DNA from: JAKFWF01 sp031374115
GTDB lineage: Bacteria > Pseudomonadota > Alphaproteobacteria > Rhizobiales > Hyphomicrobiaceae
NCBI GenBank assembly: GCA_031374115.1
Contig: JANMNO010000036.1
Coordinates: 1 to 64,000 of the forward strand
DNA: 64,000 nt
Direction: 5' to 3'
Numbering within the stretch: the stretch's first letter is position 1; each line of letters opens with the position of its first letter. The translations under genes were made by a program, and so were the position numbers. This document shows positions 52,522 to 61,100 of the stretch, one piece after another. The notes below the pieces were generated by a model. That model was not told the DNA's origin. It made no database searches and saw only the letters and a program-made list of their open reading frames with translations.

Positions 52522-54624
52522 TCAGCGTAAAACGATCAATGCATCGGCGGCAATTACGCCATTGCCGGTGCTGCCGACGAACACAGGATTGATATCGATT
52601 TCGCCGATCCGCTCTTGCAATGCCATCGCCATTCTCGATACCTCGACGAGTAAGCGCGCTAGCGCCTGCTTGTCGGTCATTGGTGAGCCGCGATAGCCGT
52701 CGAACAGACGCGCACCTTTAAGTTCGGCGATCATGTCGTTTGCGGTTTCGAGATCGAATGGCGCGATGCGGTATGTGACATCGCCCAGGATTTCAGTCAT
52801 CACGCCGCCAAGACCGAATGCAACCACGGGGCCAAATACCGGGTCGTTGATAACGCCAACAAGGAGTTCGAGGCCAGAAGCCATCTCGGCAACGAGCACG
52901 CCGTCGATCTGGGCTTCCGGAACGGCGGCGCGTGCGTTGGCAACAACTGCGGCAGCGGCTTTCGCAAGCGCCGGACCAGCACCGACGCCGAGTTTGACGC
53001 CTCCGACGTCACTCTTGTGCGAGATCGCCGACGCAAGGACCTTGACCGCAAACGGTGGGTTGAGCCCTGCTGTTGCTGCGTCAATATCGGCACCTGTGGC
53101 AACGAGCACTTCGCGGGTCGACGCAATGCCGAACCGAGCCAGCACGGCCTTGCTGTCGAGTTCACTAAGCGCACCGGCCTGCAATGGAAGTACGAGACCA
53201 GGAGGAAGCGGCGGGACGGCCGGAGCAACACGGGGCAACAAGCGTTGCCGGTCGATTGCAAACTTCGCCAGCCGCGATGCTGCTTCGGCGAGCCGTACCG
53301 GCGTCGGAATGACCGCGATCTGAGCCGCCTCGAGAAGCGCGTAAGCTTCCGCGGATTTTGCGCGCCTGCCAGACCAACCGACGCTGATCGGTTTGGTCGT
53401 GGTCTTTGCCGCCGCCACGATCGCCTCGGCGGCGCGGGCCGCTGGTGCTCCCGGGATCGAGGCCAGGAGCACGCACAGTTGATCGACGCTTGCGTCCTGC
53501 AGCACGATCTCGATCGTGCGGGTAAGCAGGGTCATGTCGTTGAAAATACCGGCTGTAACGTCGGCGGGATTTTCAATCGAGCCAAATGCCGGGATGATCT
53601 CGCGCAAGGCTGCGAGGGTCGTTTCGCTGAACGACGGCAGGTTCAAGCCGTTGGCGATCGCTCGATCGGCGAACACGATGCCAGAGCCGCCCGAGATCGA
53701 CAGCACGCCGACGTTAGCACCCGTTGGCAGTCGTCCATGCGACACCAACTTCGCGATATCGACGATCGGCTCGACATCGCCAACCTCGATTATGCCGGAC
53801 TGACGGAAGGCTGCCCGATAGAGATCGGAGCGTCCGGTCATGTTGGCCGTGTGTGATTGCGCTGCCTTTGCGCCGGCTTCGGTGATGGCACTTTTCCAAA
53901 TCAGCACCGGCTTGCCGAGACGAAGCGACTTGCGGCCGAGTTCGATCAGCCCGCGTGCGTCGGGTGTACCTTCCATGACCCCAATCACGATATCCGTGCC
54001 TGGATCGTCGAGAAATGCCGAGAGCAATTCGGGCATGGCAATGTCGGTCTCGTTGCCCGACGAGACGCAGTAGCGAAAGCCGACGCCCTGTGCTTCAGCG
54101 AGATTGACGATGGCATAGCCAAAGCCGCCGGATTGGAACGCACAGGACACGCGGCCCGGCCGTAGCTCGGTTTCTTCCGATACTGATCCAAATACCGCCC
54201 ACACCCGCTCTTCGAGCGAAATCAACCCCTGGCAGTTAGGCCCGATCAGGCGCACCTTGGCCTCAACCGCAACCTGTTTAAGATCGGCTTCAAGCTTGGC
54301 ACCTTCCGGTCCCGTCTCGCGGAACCCGGCGGTCAAGATGATCGCGAAACCAATGCCTGCATCGCCGCAATCTTGCACGGCTTGGGCGACGAGCGCGGCG
54401 GGGACGGCGATGATGGCGACGTCGCATTGCGCGCCGATCGCGCTGCATGATGGGTAGCAGGCGAGCCCATTGATTTCCCGATAGCGCGGATTTACGGGAA
54501 AGATCCCACCCTTGTAGCCAGCCTTCTGCAACGCACGCAGCGGGTGACCACCGATCCGTGTCGCATCAGCCGATGCGCCAATGATCGCAATGCCACGCGG
54601 GTGAAAAAGACGGTGGAAGCTCAT
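52522..54624 (-). CDS. Acyl-CoA synthetase, ADP-forming (acetate-CoA ligase family)
   Basis: This 700-residue protein fuses the alpha and beta parts of ADP-forming acyl-CoA synthetases. The N-terminal CoA-binding Rossmann domain opens with FHPRGIAIIGASADATRIGG. Next come two succinyl-CoA-ligase-like domains with the phosphohistidine loop SHTANMTGRSDLYRAAFRQSG. A C-terminal ATP-grasp domain follows with FAVKVLASAISHKSDVGGVKLG and a final INPVFVG block. It would make acyl-CoA from an acid, ATP and CoA with ADP as product (or run in reverse to make ATP). It follows the 3-hydroxyacyl-CoA dehydrogenase gene by 6 bases. Confidence 0.92.
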   Translation of the reverse strand: MSFHRLFHPRGIAIIGASADATRIGGHPLRALQKAGYKGGIFPVNPRYREINGLACYPSCSAIGAQCDVAIIAVPAALVAQAVQDCGDAGIGFAIILTAGFRETGPEGAKLEADLKQVAVEAKVRLIGPNCQGLISLEERVWAVFGSVSEETELRPGRVSCAFQSGGFGYAIVNLAEAQGVGFRYCVSSGNETDIAMPELLSAFLDDPGTDIVIGVMEGTPDARGLIELGRKSLRLGKPVLIWKSAITEAGAKAAQSHTANMTGRSDLYRAAFRQSGIIEVGDVEPIVDIAKLVSHGRLPTGANVGVLSISGGSGIVFADRAIANGLNLPSFSETTLAALREIIPAFGSIENPADVTAGIFNDMTLLTRTIEIVLQDASVDQLCVLLASIPGAPAARAAEAIVAAAKTTTKPISVGWSGRRAKSAEAYALLEAAQIAVIPTPVRLAEAASRLAKFAIDRQRLLPRVAPAVPPLPPGLVLPLQAGALSELDSKAVLARFGIASTREVLVATGADIDAATAGLNPPFAVKVLASAISHKSDVGGVKLGVGAGPALAKAAAAVVANARAAVPEAQIDGVLVAEMASGLELLVGVINDPVFGPVVAFGLGGVMTEILGDVTYRIAPFDLETANDMIAELKGARLFDGYRGSPMTDKQALARLLVEVSRMAMALQERIGEIDINPVFVGSTGNGVIAADALIVLR

Positions 54625-54630
54625 CGAGAC

Positions 54631-56142
54631 TTAAGCCTTTCCATCGGGTGTAAGCAGTGACAACCCAAGATTTGCGCGACGCTTCAACCAAGGCGATGGG
54701 CGATAACGCGGTTCGCCGTAGAAAGCGTGCAGCCGCCCGAGGATAAAATTGACGCGGCCCGGCTGAAGCTTGTCACCCCAGGCCAGCGGACCCATCGGAT
54801 ACGCCAATCCCAGCCTCGCGCCCTTGTCGATATCGTCGGGCGAAGCCACGCCGCGCTGGGCGATTTGGCAACCGACATTGACGATGTGGGCGACGATGCG
54901 CTGGGCGATAAAGCCAGGGCTATCGTTGATGACGACTACGCCGCTGCCATCTGCCGCGAGTAGTCCGTGCGCTGCGTCGCGTATGCCGGGACTGATTGCG
55001 GGCGTCACCATCAACGTGCGCGGCCCACCGAGCCCGAACAACACGTCGACCGCGACGGTGCGGGCGGCGTCGAGCTTCAACTCGCAAATGGTGGTGGTTA
55101 AATCATTGCCGACCGGCGTCAGCACGACCAGGGCATCGGCACTCGGCTTCTCGGCCGTTTCAACCTCAACGCCGGCCTTATGGAAGAGCGCGATCAGCGG
55201 CGCCTGCAGGTCTGCGTGAGCGGGGCTCGGCGATACCCACACCGACTTAGGCATTGCCGTTGGTGAGGCATTTTGGACCGGATCGGCACGCTTGCCGTCC
55301 TTGTAGGCGTACCAGCCCGCCCCTGACTTCTGCCCGAACATGCCGCCATCGACGCGGGCACGCAGCACCGGCTGCGGCGCATACATTGGCTCCTGATAGA
55401 ACTGGCTGTAAAGGCTTTCCATTACCGCGACAGACACATCGGCGCCGACCAGGTCGAGTAGCTGGAACGGCCCCATCCGCATGCCCGCGGTCTGCGTCAT
55501 GATGCGATCGATCTCATCGAACGTGGCGATGCCCTCGGACACGATGCGGGCTGCCTCGGGCACGTAAGCGCGGCCGATATGATTGACGATGAAACCGGGG
55601 CTATCGGTACAAAGCACGGGCTCACGCGTCATCGAGCGCGAAATGTCCATCAATTGCGCGATGACTTGGGGTGCGGTTTTTAGACCAGGAATGACCTCGA
55701 CCAGCTTCATCAACGGGACCGGATTGAAGAAATGCAAACCCGCCACGCGCTCTGGATGCTTGCAGTATGCGGCAATCGCCGTAATCGGCAGCGAAGACGT
55801 GTTGGAGGCGAGGATCGTCTGTGGCCCGCACAGGGCGTCGAGCTGCGCAAACAAGGCCTGCTTTGCGTCGAGTTTTTCAACGATTGCTTCGACGATGATA
55901 TCGCAGCCGGCAAGCCCTTCGATGCTTTCTGCAATCGCGACCCGCGCCATTACTTGCTCTGCTTGATCGGCGGTCCGGGTGCCCTTGGCGACACTGCGCT
56001 CAATCATTGATGCGATGAAAGCTTGTGCTTTGGCGGCGGCACCGTGCTGCACATCGAACAGCACGACATCGAGCCTACCCTCGCAAGAGACTTGCGCTAT
56101 GCCGCGTCCCATCGCGCCCGCACCAACTATGCCTACTTTCAT
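54631..56142 (-). CDS. 3-hydroxyacyl-CoA dehydrogenase, PaaH-like (tandem C-domain)
   Basis: This 503-residue NAD-dependent enzyme oxidises a 3-hydroxyacyl-CoA. The Rossmann motif is VGIVGAGAMGRGIAQV at the N-terminus, followed by LHFFNPVPLMKLVEV and the first 3HCDH C-domain. A linker and a second C-domain (about 390-490) follow. This two-C-domain build is that of PaaH of phenylacetate degradation, but no other paa gene is nearby. The start at 56142 gives MKVGIVGAG, with AAAGG upstream; the frame opens 47 codons earlier, without support. It heads a two-gene operon with the ADP-forming synthetase. Confidence 0.9.
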   Translation of the reverse strand: MKVGIVGAGAMGRGIAQVSCEGRLDVVLFDVQHGAAAKAQAFIASMIERSVAKGTRTADQAEQVMARVAIAESIEGLAGCDIIVEAIVEKLDAKQALFAQLDALCGPQTILASNTSSLPITAIAAYCKHPERVAGLHFFNPVPLMKLVEVIPGLKTAPQVIAQLMDISRSMTREPVLCTDSPGFIVNHIGRAYVPEAARIVSEGIATFDEIDRIMTQTAGMRMGPFQLLDLVGADVSVAVMESLYSQFYQEPMYAPQPVLRARVDGGMFGQKSGAGWYAYKDGKRADPVQNASPTAMPKSVWVSPSPAHADLQAPLIALFHKAGVEVETAEKPSADALVVLTPVGNDLTTTICELKLDAARTVAVDVLFGLGGPRTLMVTPAISPGIRDAAHGLLAADGSGVVVINDSPGFIAQRIVAHIVNVGCQIAQRGVASPDDIDKGARLGLAYPMGPLAWGDKLQPGRVNFILGRLHAFYGEPRYRPSPWLKRRANLGLSLLTPDGKA

Positions 56143-56355
56143 ATGCTTGGGCCTTTCATTTTCGCTCTTTAGAATTCGAGGCAGGCTACGCCCACTGTTG
56201 CAAGTCAAGGAGGCTGGTTCAACCACTGTCAGCAATAGAGCGGGCAGCAAGGGCACGCTCATGCAGAGCCAGGTTCGACGCAAGATGCATGTGCAAATTG
56301 CTGCAGTGCAGGATAGTGTGTCGACGCGTCAGTCATAAACCGGGAGTATGTCCGC

Positions 56356-57273
56356 ATGCCGGGTGCGCCAACAGTACCTAGTCCAATGCAGCTGCCGCGA
56401 CACGGCCAGATCTTTCTCGATCATGTCGGTTGGATGGTGCAGGACATGACGGCGGCAGCAATCGCTTTCGACAACTTAGGGCTACCCCTGACACCGCTTT
56501 CGATCCACGGCGTCACCGACCCTGTAACGGGAGAACGCAAACCCACCGGCACCGCTAATAGATTGGCGATGTTGCCGGCGGGATACCTCGAGATCCTGAC
56601 ACCGCATGGCGATATCGACAATTCGACTGTGCAACACCTGCAAAAATCCATTGCCCGGCACATCGGCATTCATCTGTTGGCTTTTACCGTTGCTGATGCA
56701 GAAGCCGATGCCGCCCGCCTGCGCACCAACGGTTTCGAGCTGCAACCGACCGTGCATCTGCGCCGAAGCATCGAAGCCGGGGATGGTTCGCAGGCCGAGG
56801 TTGCGTTCACGGTCATCCGCACCGGCTACGATGTGTTTCCGGAGGCGCGGGTCCAGATCCTCACTCATCATACGCCAGAGCATATGTGGCAGCAGCGCTA
56901 TCTGCCTCAGGAGAGCTGCATCAGTGGTTTGATTGAAGCAGCAATGGTGGTCGACAATCCGGCGGAGACGGCATCGCACTTTTCAAAGTTTTTGGGCCGC
57001 AGCGTCATGCCGGACAAGGACGATCGCCTCATCCTGCTCGATCGCGGGCGAATCCGCTTCGTTACACGCCGAAGTGCGGCACAACTGTTCGGTGCAACGC
57101 GGTTGCCGCCTAACCCAAGCGTGGCGGCGATCACTCTGACGTCGTCCGATATCGATCGTACACGCGATGTATTCTTGTCGAATGGCTTGCGGCCTGGCTC
57201 ACTGGGAGCGCCGCATCTGCTTATCGATGCCGCCGAGGGATTGGGCGTGCATATCGTGGTCGTGCCAGGATAA
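56356..57273 (+). CDS. VOC / glyoxalase-like domain protein
   Basis: This 305-residue protein is related to the Glyoxalase_3 (PF13468) group of the vicinal oxygen chelate superfamily. It has two betaalphabetabetabeta-type halves: the first opens LDHVGWMVQDMTAAAIAFDNLG and contains a metal-site histidine, and the second begins near residue 190 (GLIEAAMVVDNPAETASHFSKFLG). Function is unknown; relatives include lyases, dioxygenases and resistance proteins. The start at 56356 follows GGGAG by 9 bases. It is divergent from the PaaH-like gene (213-base gap) and converges on the H-NS-like gene. Confidence 0.85.
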   Translation: MPGAPTVPSPMQLPRHGQIFLDHVGWMVQDMTAAAIAFDNLGLPLTPLSIHGVTDPVTGERKPTGTANRLAMLPAGYLEILTPHGDIDNSTVQHLQKSIARHIGIHLLAFTVADAEADAARLRTNGFELQPTVHLRRSIEAGDGSQAEVAFTVIRTGYDVFPEARVQILTHHTPEHMWQQRYLPQESCISGLIEAAMVVDNPAETASHFSKFLGRSVMPDKDDRLILLDRGRIRFVTRRSAAQLFGATRLPPNPSVAAITLTSSDIDRTRDVFLSNGLRPGSLGAPHLLIDAAEGLGVHIVVVPG

Positions 57274-57286
57274 ACTAGCGGCAATA

Positions 57287-57592
57287 TTATGGAGTTGAAA
57301 TCAGCTTCGATGACCGTTTCGCCGCGATCCAGGCATCGCGCTCACGTTCCAAATCGACTTTGGCGGGTGCCGCGACGGCAAATCCGGCGGGTTTGGCTTT
57401 CATTTCAGATCGTGCCCGGATTTGTGCCCGGATGGCGGTATCAATATTCGCGCTGAGTTCCTGAAGTTCCTTCAATGACAAGTTGTCGAGCTGTACCTCA
57501 TTCACGTCCTGCACCTTGCGTTTTGTTGCGGATTGGTTGGTAAGTTCAACATTCCGGCTTCCGCAGTTGTCACGAAATGCTGGTTTATTCAA
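57287..57592 (-). CDS. Small H-NS-like protein lacking a recognisable DNA-binding tail
   Basis: The product is 101 residues from the upstream start, or 72 residues from the GTG at 57505 with GCAGGA just before it, which gives the more family-like VNEVQLDNLSLKELQELSANIDTAI. That segment resembles the N-terminal coiled-coil oligomerisation part of H-NS-family proteins. The C-terminal part (DLERERDAWIAAKRSSKL) does not contain the usual DNA-binding block with TGRGRxP. It may be a short H-NS antagonist, a truncated copy or an unrelated coiled-coil protein. It has its own minus-strand unit between two convergent or divergent neighbours. Confidence 0.5.
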   Translation of the reverse strand: MNKPAFRDNCGSRNVELTNQSATKRKVQDVNEVQLDNLSLKELQELSANIDTAIRAQIRARSEMKAKPAGFAVAAPAKVDLERERDAWIAAKRSSKLISTP

Positions 57593-57734
57593 GACAAGTG
57601 CCCTATTCGTGCACGCTCATTGAGGGTTAGATTAATTTTTACAGCGCAGTGAGGAGTTGGTGCACCACTAGAGCTGCTGTTGGACTTCGTTTTCACACTC
57701 GACAGATCGGCCCGACGCAGATTACGCAGCATTT

Positions 57735-58202
57735 ATGCTTTCCGATGATGTCTATCTTGCGAACTTTCGCGCGACCGTTGCCGAGCTCGAGGCGTGGGCC
57801 GCGACCTTGTCAGACGTTGCCGCGATCGAAACCGACCGCGAGGAAAGCTGCTGGCGCGTTGCTTTCGTCCCACACTCCCCGCAGGCCTGCCCATTCGAAT
57901 TGATGCTCCGGCGCGACCAGCGTTTCGATTTGACCGTCGGACCGGAAACGTATGAGGATCAACTGATCCCATCGCTCAACATGTTCAAACCGCTGTTGGC
58001 CGCGATCGTTGGCGGCAGGGTCGTGACGTCGACCTGGTCGACCACAGCAACGGGTCTGCGCACCGCAACGGAGACCCACATCGCGCCTCAAGGTCGCGCC
58101 TGTTGGTCGGCCGAACGCAGGCTTCTCGCTTCTAAGTCAGACGCTGGCGATGGCCTGCTACGCCGGGACCATCATTACGTTCCCTATTCGCGCGGCGCGT
58201 GA
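57735..58202 (+). CDS. Hypothetical protein (155 aa)
   Basis: I do not recognise this protein. It is acidic at the N-terminus (TVAELEAWAATLSDVAAIETD), has a beta-rich middle with WRVAFVPHSPQACPFELML and RFDLTVGPETYEDQ, and a polar C-terminus with RRDHHYVPYSRGA. There is no signal peptide or membrane segment. Codon use and composition agree with the neighbours. Its last 19 bases overlap the end of the convergent zinc-ribbon gene, and the final residues may thus be poorly constrained. Confidence 0.7.
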   Translation: MLSDDVYLANFRATVAELEAWAATLSDVAAIETDREESCWRVAFVPHSPQACPFELMLRRDQRFDLTVGPETYEDQLIPSLNMFKPLLAAIVGGRVVTSTWSTTATGLRTATETHIAPQGRACWSAERRLLASKSDAGDGLLRRDHHYVPYSRGA

Positions 58203-58543
58203 CCGCCATCATTGTCGCGCGGAAAGGCGACGCCGCAGCTCTTGCACTTGGCGCCCAGCACGAATCGCGATTGCCGCCCGAGGAGTGTTTGGCAGCGAGG
58301 GCATCGTTCACGAAATTGCACATAAGCGCCAGCCGCCATCAATCCGATCAGCATGACGAGCAGCAGCGGGCGGACCCAGGCGGTTTCGCCAAACCGAACC
58401 ATCATGTAAAAACCGGTGGTTATCAAGGTCATGGCGACGCCATAGAACCAGTACATCCGCCTTTGCCATTCGCGCACACGAGCGAGCTCCACATCGGTTA
58501 GAGGTTTTGGCTCTGGGCCGTAAGGAATGCGCGGCTTGATCAT
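58184..58543 (-). CDS. Small membrane protein with zinc-ribbon-like tail
   Basis: This 119-residue protein starts MIKPRIPYGPEPKPLTDVEL, has two hydrophobic helices (about 32-50 and 56-75, joined by RFGETAWVRP), and ends in a four-cysteine element CPRCQTLLGRQSRFV...CKSCG. This layout suggests a small inner-membrane protein with a cytosolic zinc ribbon; I know no function. The ATG at 58543 overlaps the NlpC/P60 gene stop as ATGA, so the two are translated together; the frame upstream of this ATG is a shadow of the NlpC/P60 gene. Confidence 0.75.
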   Translation of the reverse strand: MIKPRIPYGPEPKPLTDVELARVREWQRRMYWFYGVAMTLITTGFYMMVRFGETAWVRPLLLVMLIGLMAAGAYVQFRERCPRCQTLLGRQSRFVLGAKCKSCGVAFPRDNDGGHAPRE

Positions 58544-59454
58544 GCGGTCCTGCCCGGTTGTTTCTTCCCGAGGCGCTTGATCGATGTGATCTGCGCGCCG
58601 GTCTTGCCTATGCGCGTCGCCGCCTCGTGCAGTGGCTCCACTGAAACGGCCATGTGGTGCGCGTTGGCGTGGATCATCATGACACCGTCGAGCATGATGC
58701 CGACGTGACCCTTCCAGAACACTAGGTCGCCGCGCTCGAGACCGTCGAGTCCGTCCTTGGTTTTGATGCGCAGGCCGAGCTGGATCTCCTGCATGTCGCT
58801 GTCGCGGGGCGCCAACTGACCAGCAGCCTGTAGGCAGATTTGCAGCAACCCCGAGCAATCGAGTCCGATCCGCGTGCGTCCACCCCACAGGTAGGGTGTG
58901 CCGATAAAGCGTTCGGCGATCTCGACGAAATCGCGGGCGTGGCGGCCCTTCTCGGCAATGTGACGGTTGATCACGTAACCGCCGCTCGCTAAGCGGCTAA
59001 AACGGTCATCCCGGTCCTCGATCTTGAGCTGGCTGCCAAGGCTTAGGTGCATAAGCGGCGGCGACTTAATGTCGGGCACCGGATACACGAACGTGCCGAG
59101 CGCACTGACGCTATGGCTTGCCGCTCCAGATTTCGCGTGCAAGGCGCCCGACGGGACATAACCGACGTAACGGTCGAGCGCAGCCTGCACCCAACACCAA
59201 CCCTCGGCCTCGTCGTAAACAGTGACGGTCTCGCCAAACAGCAATTCGGTCTCGAGTCGGCCTGCTGCAACAGGATTGCGGCGCAGTGGCGCCAACGGCC
59301 ACAAGATCTGCTGGCTGTTACCTTCGACGAAGTGCGGCGCCTCAACCACGCCTCGAAGCGAGACTGCGGCCATGTCGCCACGCCAGGCATTGACCCTGGG
59401 GTCTGGCGGTCCGGGCGGATACTGCACAGGTAAAACGGGAGGTTTCGTGGGCAT
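58540..59454 (-). CDS. NlpC/P60-family peptidase with SH3-like domains
   Basis: This 304-residue cysteine peptidase has two N-terminal SH3b-like domains (about 40-160, with VTVYDEAEGWCWVQAALDRYVGYVPSG) and a C-terminal NlpC/P60 domain. The catalytic Cys is in GLDCSGLLQ, the His in GHVGIMLDG, and the third polar residue in MIHANAHHM. Family members cleave the D-Glu to diamino acid bond of peptidoglycan peptides. It has no signal peptide, so it may act on recycled muropeptides in the cytoplasm. It follows the leucyl aminopeptidase gene by 18 bases, consistent with peptide recycling. Confidence 0.92.
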   Translation of the reverse strand: MPTKPPVLPVQYPPGPPDPRVNAWRGDMAAVSLRGVVEAPHFVEGNSQQILWPLAPLRRNPVAAGRLETELLFGETVTVYDEAEGWCWVQAALDRYVGYVPSGALHAKSGAASHSVSALGTFVYPVPDIKSPPLMHLSLGSQLKIEDRDDRFSRLASGGYVINRHIAEKGRHARDFVEIAERFIGTPYLWGGRTRIGLDCSGLLQICLQAAGQLAPRDSDMQEIQLGLRIKTKDGLDGLERGDLVFWKGHVGIMLDGVMMIHANAHHMAVSVEPLHEAATRIGKTGAQITSIKRLGKKQPGRTA

Positions 59455-59472
59455 GGGTTTGCTTAGTCGTCC

Positions 59473-60912
59473 TTAAGTCCAGACGCGGCGGCGAAGCGCT
59501 TCAAACACGGCGCGTGCGGCGTGCGCCTCGCCACCTTTTGGTCCGAGTGCCCGCGACGCCTGCCGCCAGCCGTACATATCGATGTGAGCATAGCACTTCG
59601 ACTTGGAGACGAACCGGCGAAGGAACAGCGCTGCCGTGATCGCACCGCCGAACGCGCCGTCGGAGACATTGTTGATATCCGCCACTTCGCTATCGAGATG
59701 CCGTTCATAGCCCGGCCAGAATGGCATGCGCCAGACTGGATCTCCAACCGCTAGTCCGGCGGAGTGGATTTCGCTGGCGAAAGCATCGTCATCACAAAAC
59801 AACGGCGGCAGTTCGGCCCCGAGCGCGACCCGGGCGGCACCGGTCAGTGTGGCGAAGGTGAGTAACAGATCAGGCGCCTCTTCGTCCGCGATCGACAACG
59901 CGTCGGCGAGCACGAGACGGCCTTCTGCATCGGTATTGCCGATCTCCACGGATTTGCCGGATCGGCTTTTTATTACGTCGCCGGGACGGAAGGCATTGCC
60001 GGCAATGCTGTTCTCGGCGGCGGCGATCAGGACGCGGAGGCGCACATCGAGCTTCGCCGACATGATCATGTGAGCGAGCGCCAAGACGCTGGCTGCGCCG
60101 CCCATGTCTTTTTTCATGATCAGCATGCCGCTCGATGGCTTGATATCGAGCCCACCAGTGTCGAAACAGATGCCCTTGCCGACAAGCGTGACTTTCGGTG
60201 CACCGGCGCGGCCCCAGTTGAAGTCGATCAGCCGGGGCGCGCGCGTGCTGGCCCGGCCGACCGCATGCAACAGGCGGCAACCGTGATCGAGCAATGCGTC
60301 GCCAACGACCGATGTCGCTGAAACGGAGTGTCCGGCTGCGATCGCGCGGGTGGCTGCCTCTAGTTCAGCCGGTCCCATGTCGTTCGCCGGCGTGTTGATG
60401 AAGTCGCGCGCGCGCCAGATCCCATCGACAATCGCCGTCACAGCATCGATGTGGACACCCGTCGACAATCGCAGGACGGGTGACGGTCCGTTGTCTTCGC
60501 GTGATTTGTAGCGCCGGAAATTGTAGGCTCCTAGCCCCCAAGCGATGGCTGCGAGCTCGACGTTGAGCGAACCGCCGGCAAGCGTCCAGATGCCGGCTGG
60601 GAGCAATCCCGGCAAAAGTCCGAGCAGCAACTCGGATGGGCCACATGGCTCACCCGCCGCGCCGTCACCGATGCCTAGCACCGCGCCGGCCGGCTCGCCA
60701 TTGGCACCCGGCAGCAGCACGAAGCGCTTGGCCTGGCCAGTGAAACCCTGGCTCGCGAGCCACTTCTGGTGAACCAGTGACAATTGATCAATCGTCGCGA
60801 GATCAGTACCTTGGCGGACGAGCCAGATCGTGCGCGCAGGTGGCCCCGCGCGCGGTGCCTCGAAGCAACTACGCGAGTTTGCAAGCGGCAATAGTTCGAC
60901 CGGTTCCATCAT
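59473..60912 (-). CDS. Leucyl aminopeptidase (M17 family)
   Basis: This 479-residue two-metal aminopeptidase removes N-terminal residues from peptides in the cytoplasm. The C-terminal catalytic domain holds the metal and catalytic segments VGKGICFDTGGLDIKPSS, KKDMGGAA and NTDAEGRLVLADAL. The N-terminal domain is shorter and more divergent than PepA. The ATG at 60912 is chosen because AAGGAA is 7 bases upstream; an upstream in-frame start would add 52 Arg-rich residues. It is the first gene of the LAP-NlpC/P60-zinc ribbon operon. Confidence 0.93.
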   Translation of the reverse strand: MMEPVELLPLANSRSCFEAPRAGPPARTIWLVRQGTDLATIDQLSLVHQKWLASQGFTGQAKRFVLLPGANGEPAGAVLGIGDGAAGEPCGPSELLLGLLPGLLPAGIWTLAGGSLNVELAAIAWGLGAYNFRRYKSREDNGPSPVLRLSTGVHIDAVTAIVDGIWRARDFINTPANDMGPAELEAATRAIAAGHSVSATSVVGDALLDHGCRLLHAVGRASTRAPRLIDFNWGRAGAPKVTLVGKGICFDTGGLDIKPSSGMLIMKKDMGGAASVLALAHMIMSAKLDVRLRVLIAAAENSIAGNAFRPGDVIKSRSGKSVEIGNTDAEGRLVLADALSIADEEAPDLLLTFATLTGAARVALGAELPPLFCDDDAFASEIHSAGLAVGDPVWRMPFWPGYERHLDSEVADINNVSDGAFGGAITAALFLRRFVSKSKCYAHIDMYGWRQASRALGPKGGEAHAARAVFEALRRRVWT

Positions 60913-61015
60913 TAAAGCGTTCCTTGTCCCTAGCCGTGCTCCGATCGCATGTTCAGTGCGCCATGTCCAACGCGGCCGCGCGTAAACATGAAATGTGCTC
61001 AGTTGGCGTCCAAGG

Positions 61016-61030
61016 TTAAATGTTTGTTGA
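61016..61030 (+). promoter_or_regulatory. CtrA-like half-matched site upstream of the TPR lipoprotein
   Basis: TTAA (61016-61019) and TTGA (61027-61030) are separated by seven bases, one mismatch from the CtrA consensus TTAA-N7-TTAA. It lies 71 bases before the TPR lipoprotein gene, in the divergent 188-base region. The match is imperfect and may be chance. Confidence 0.3.
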
Positions 61031-61100
61031 CCGCTGTGCCGGATAATGACGGTTGCGGGACAGTGCATGTCCCAACCTTTTATTGCGGGGATACTCGGTC

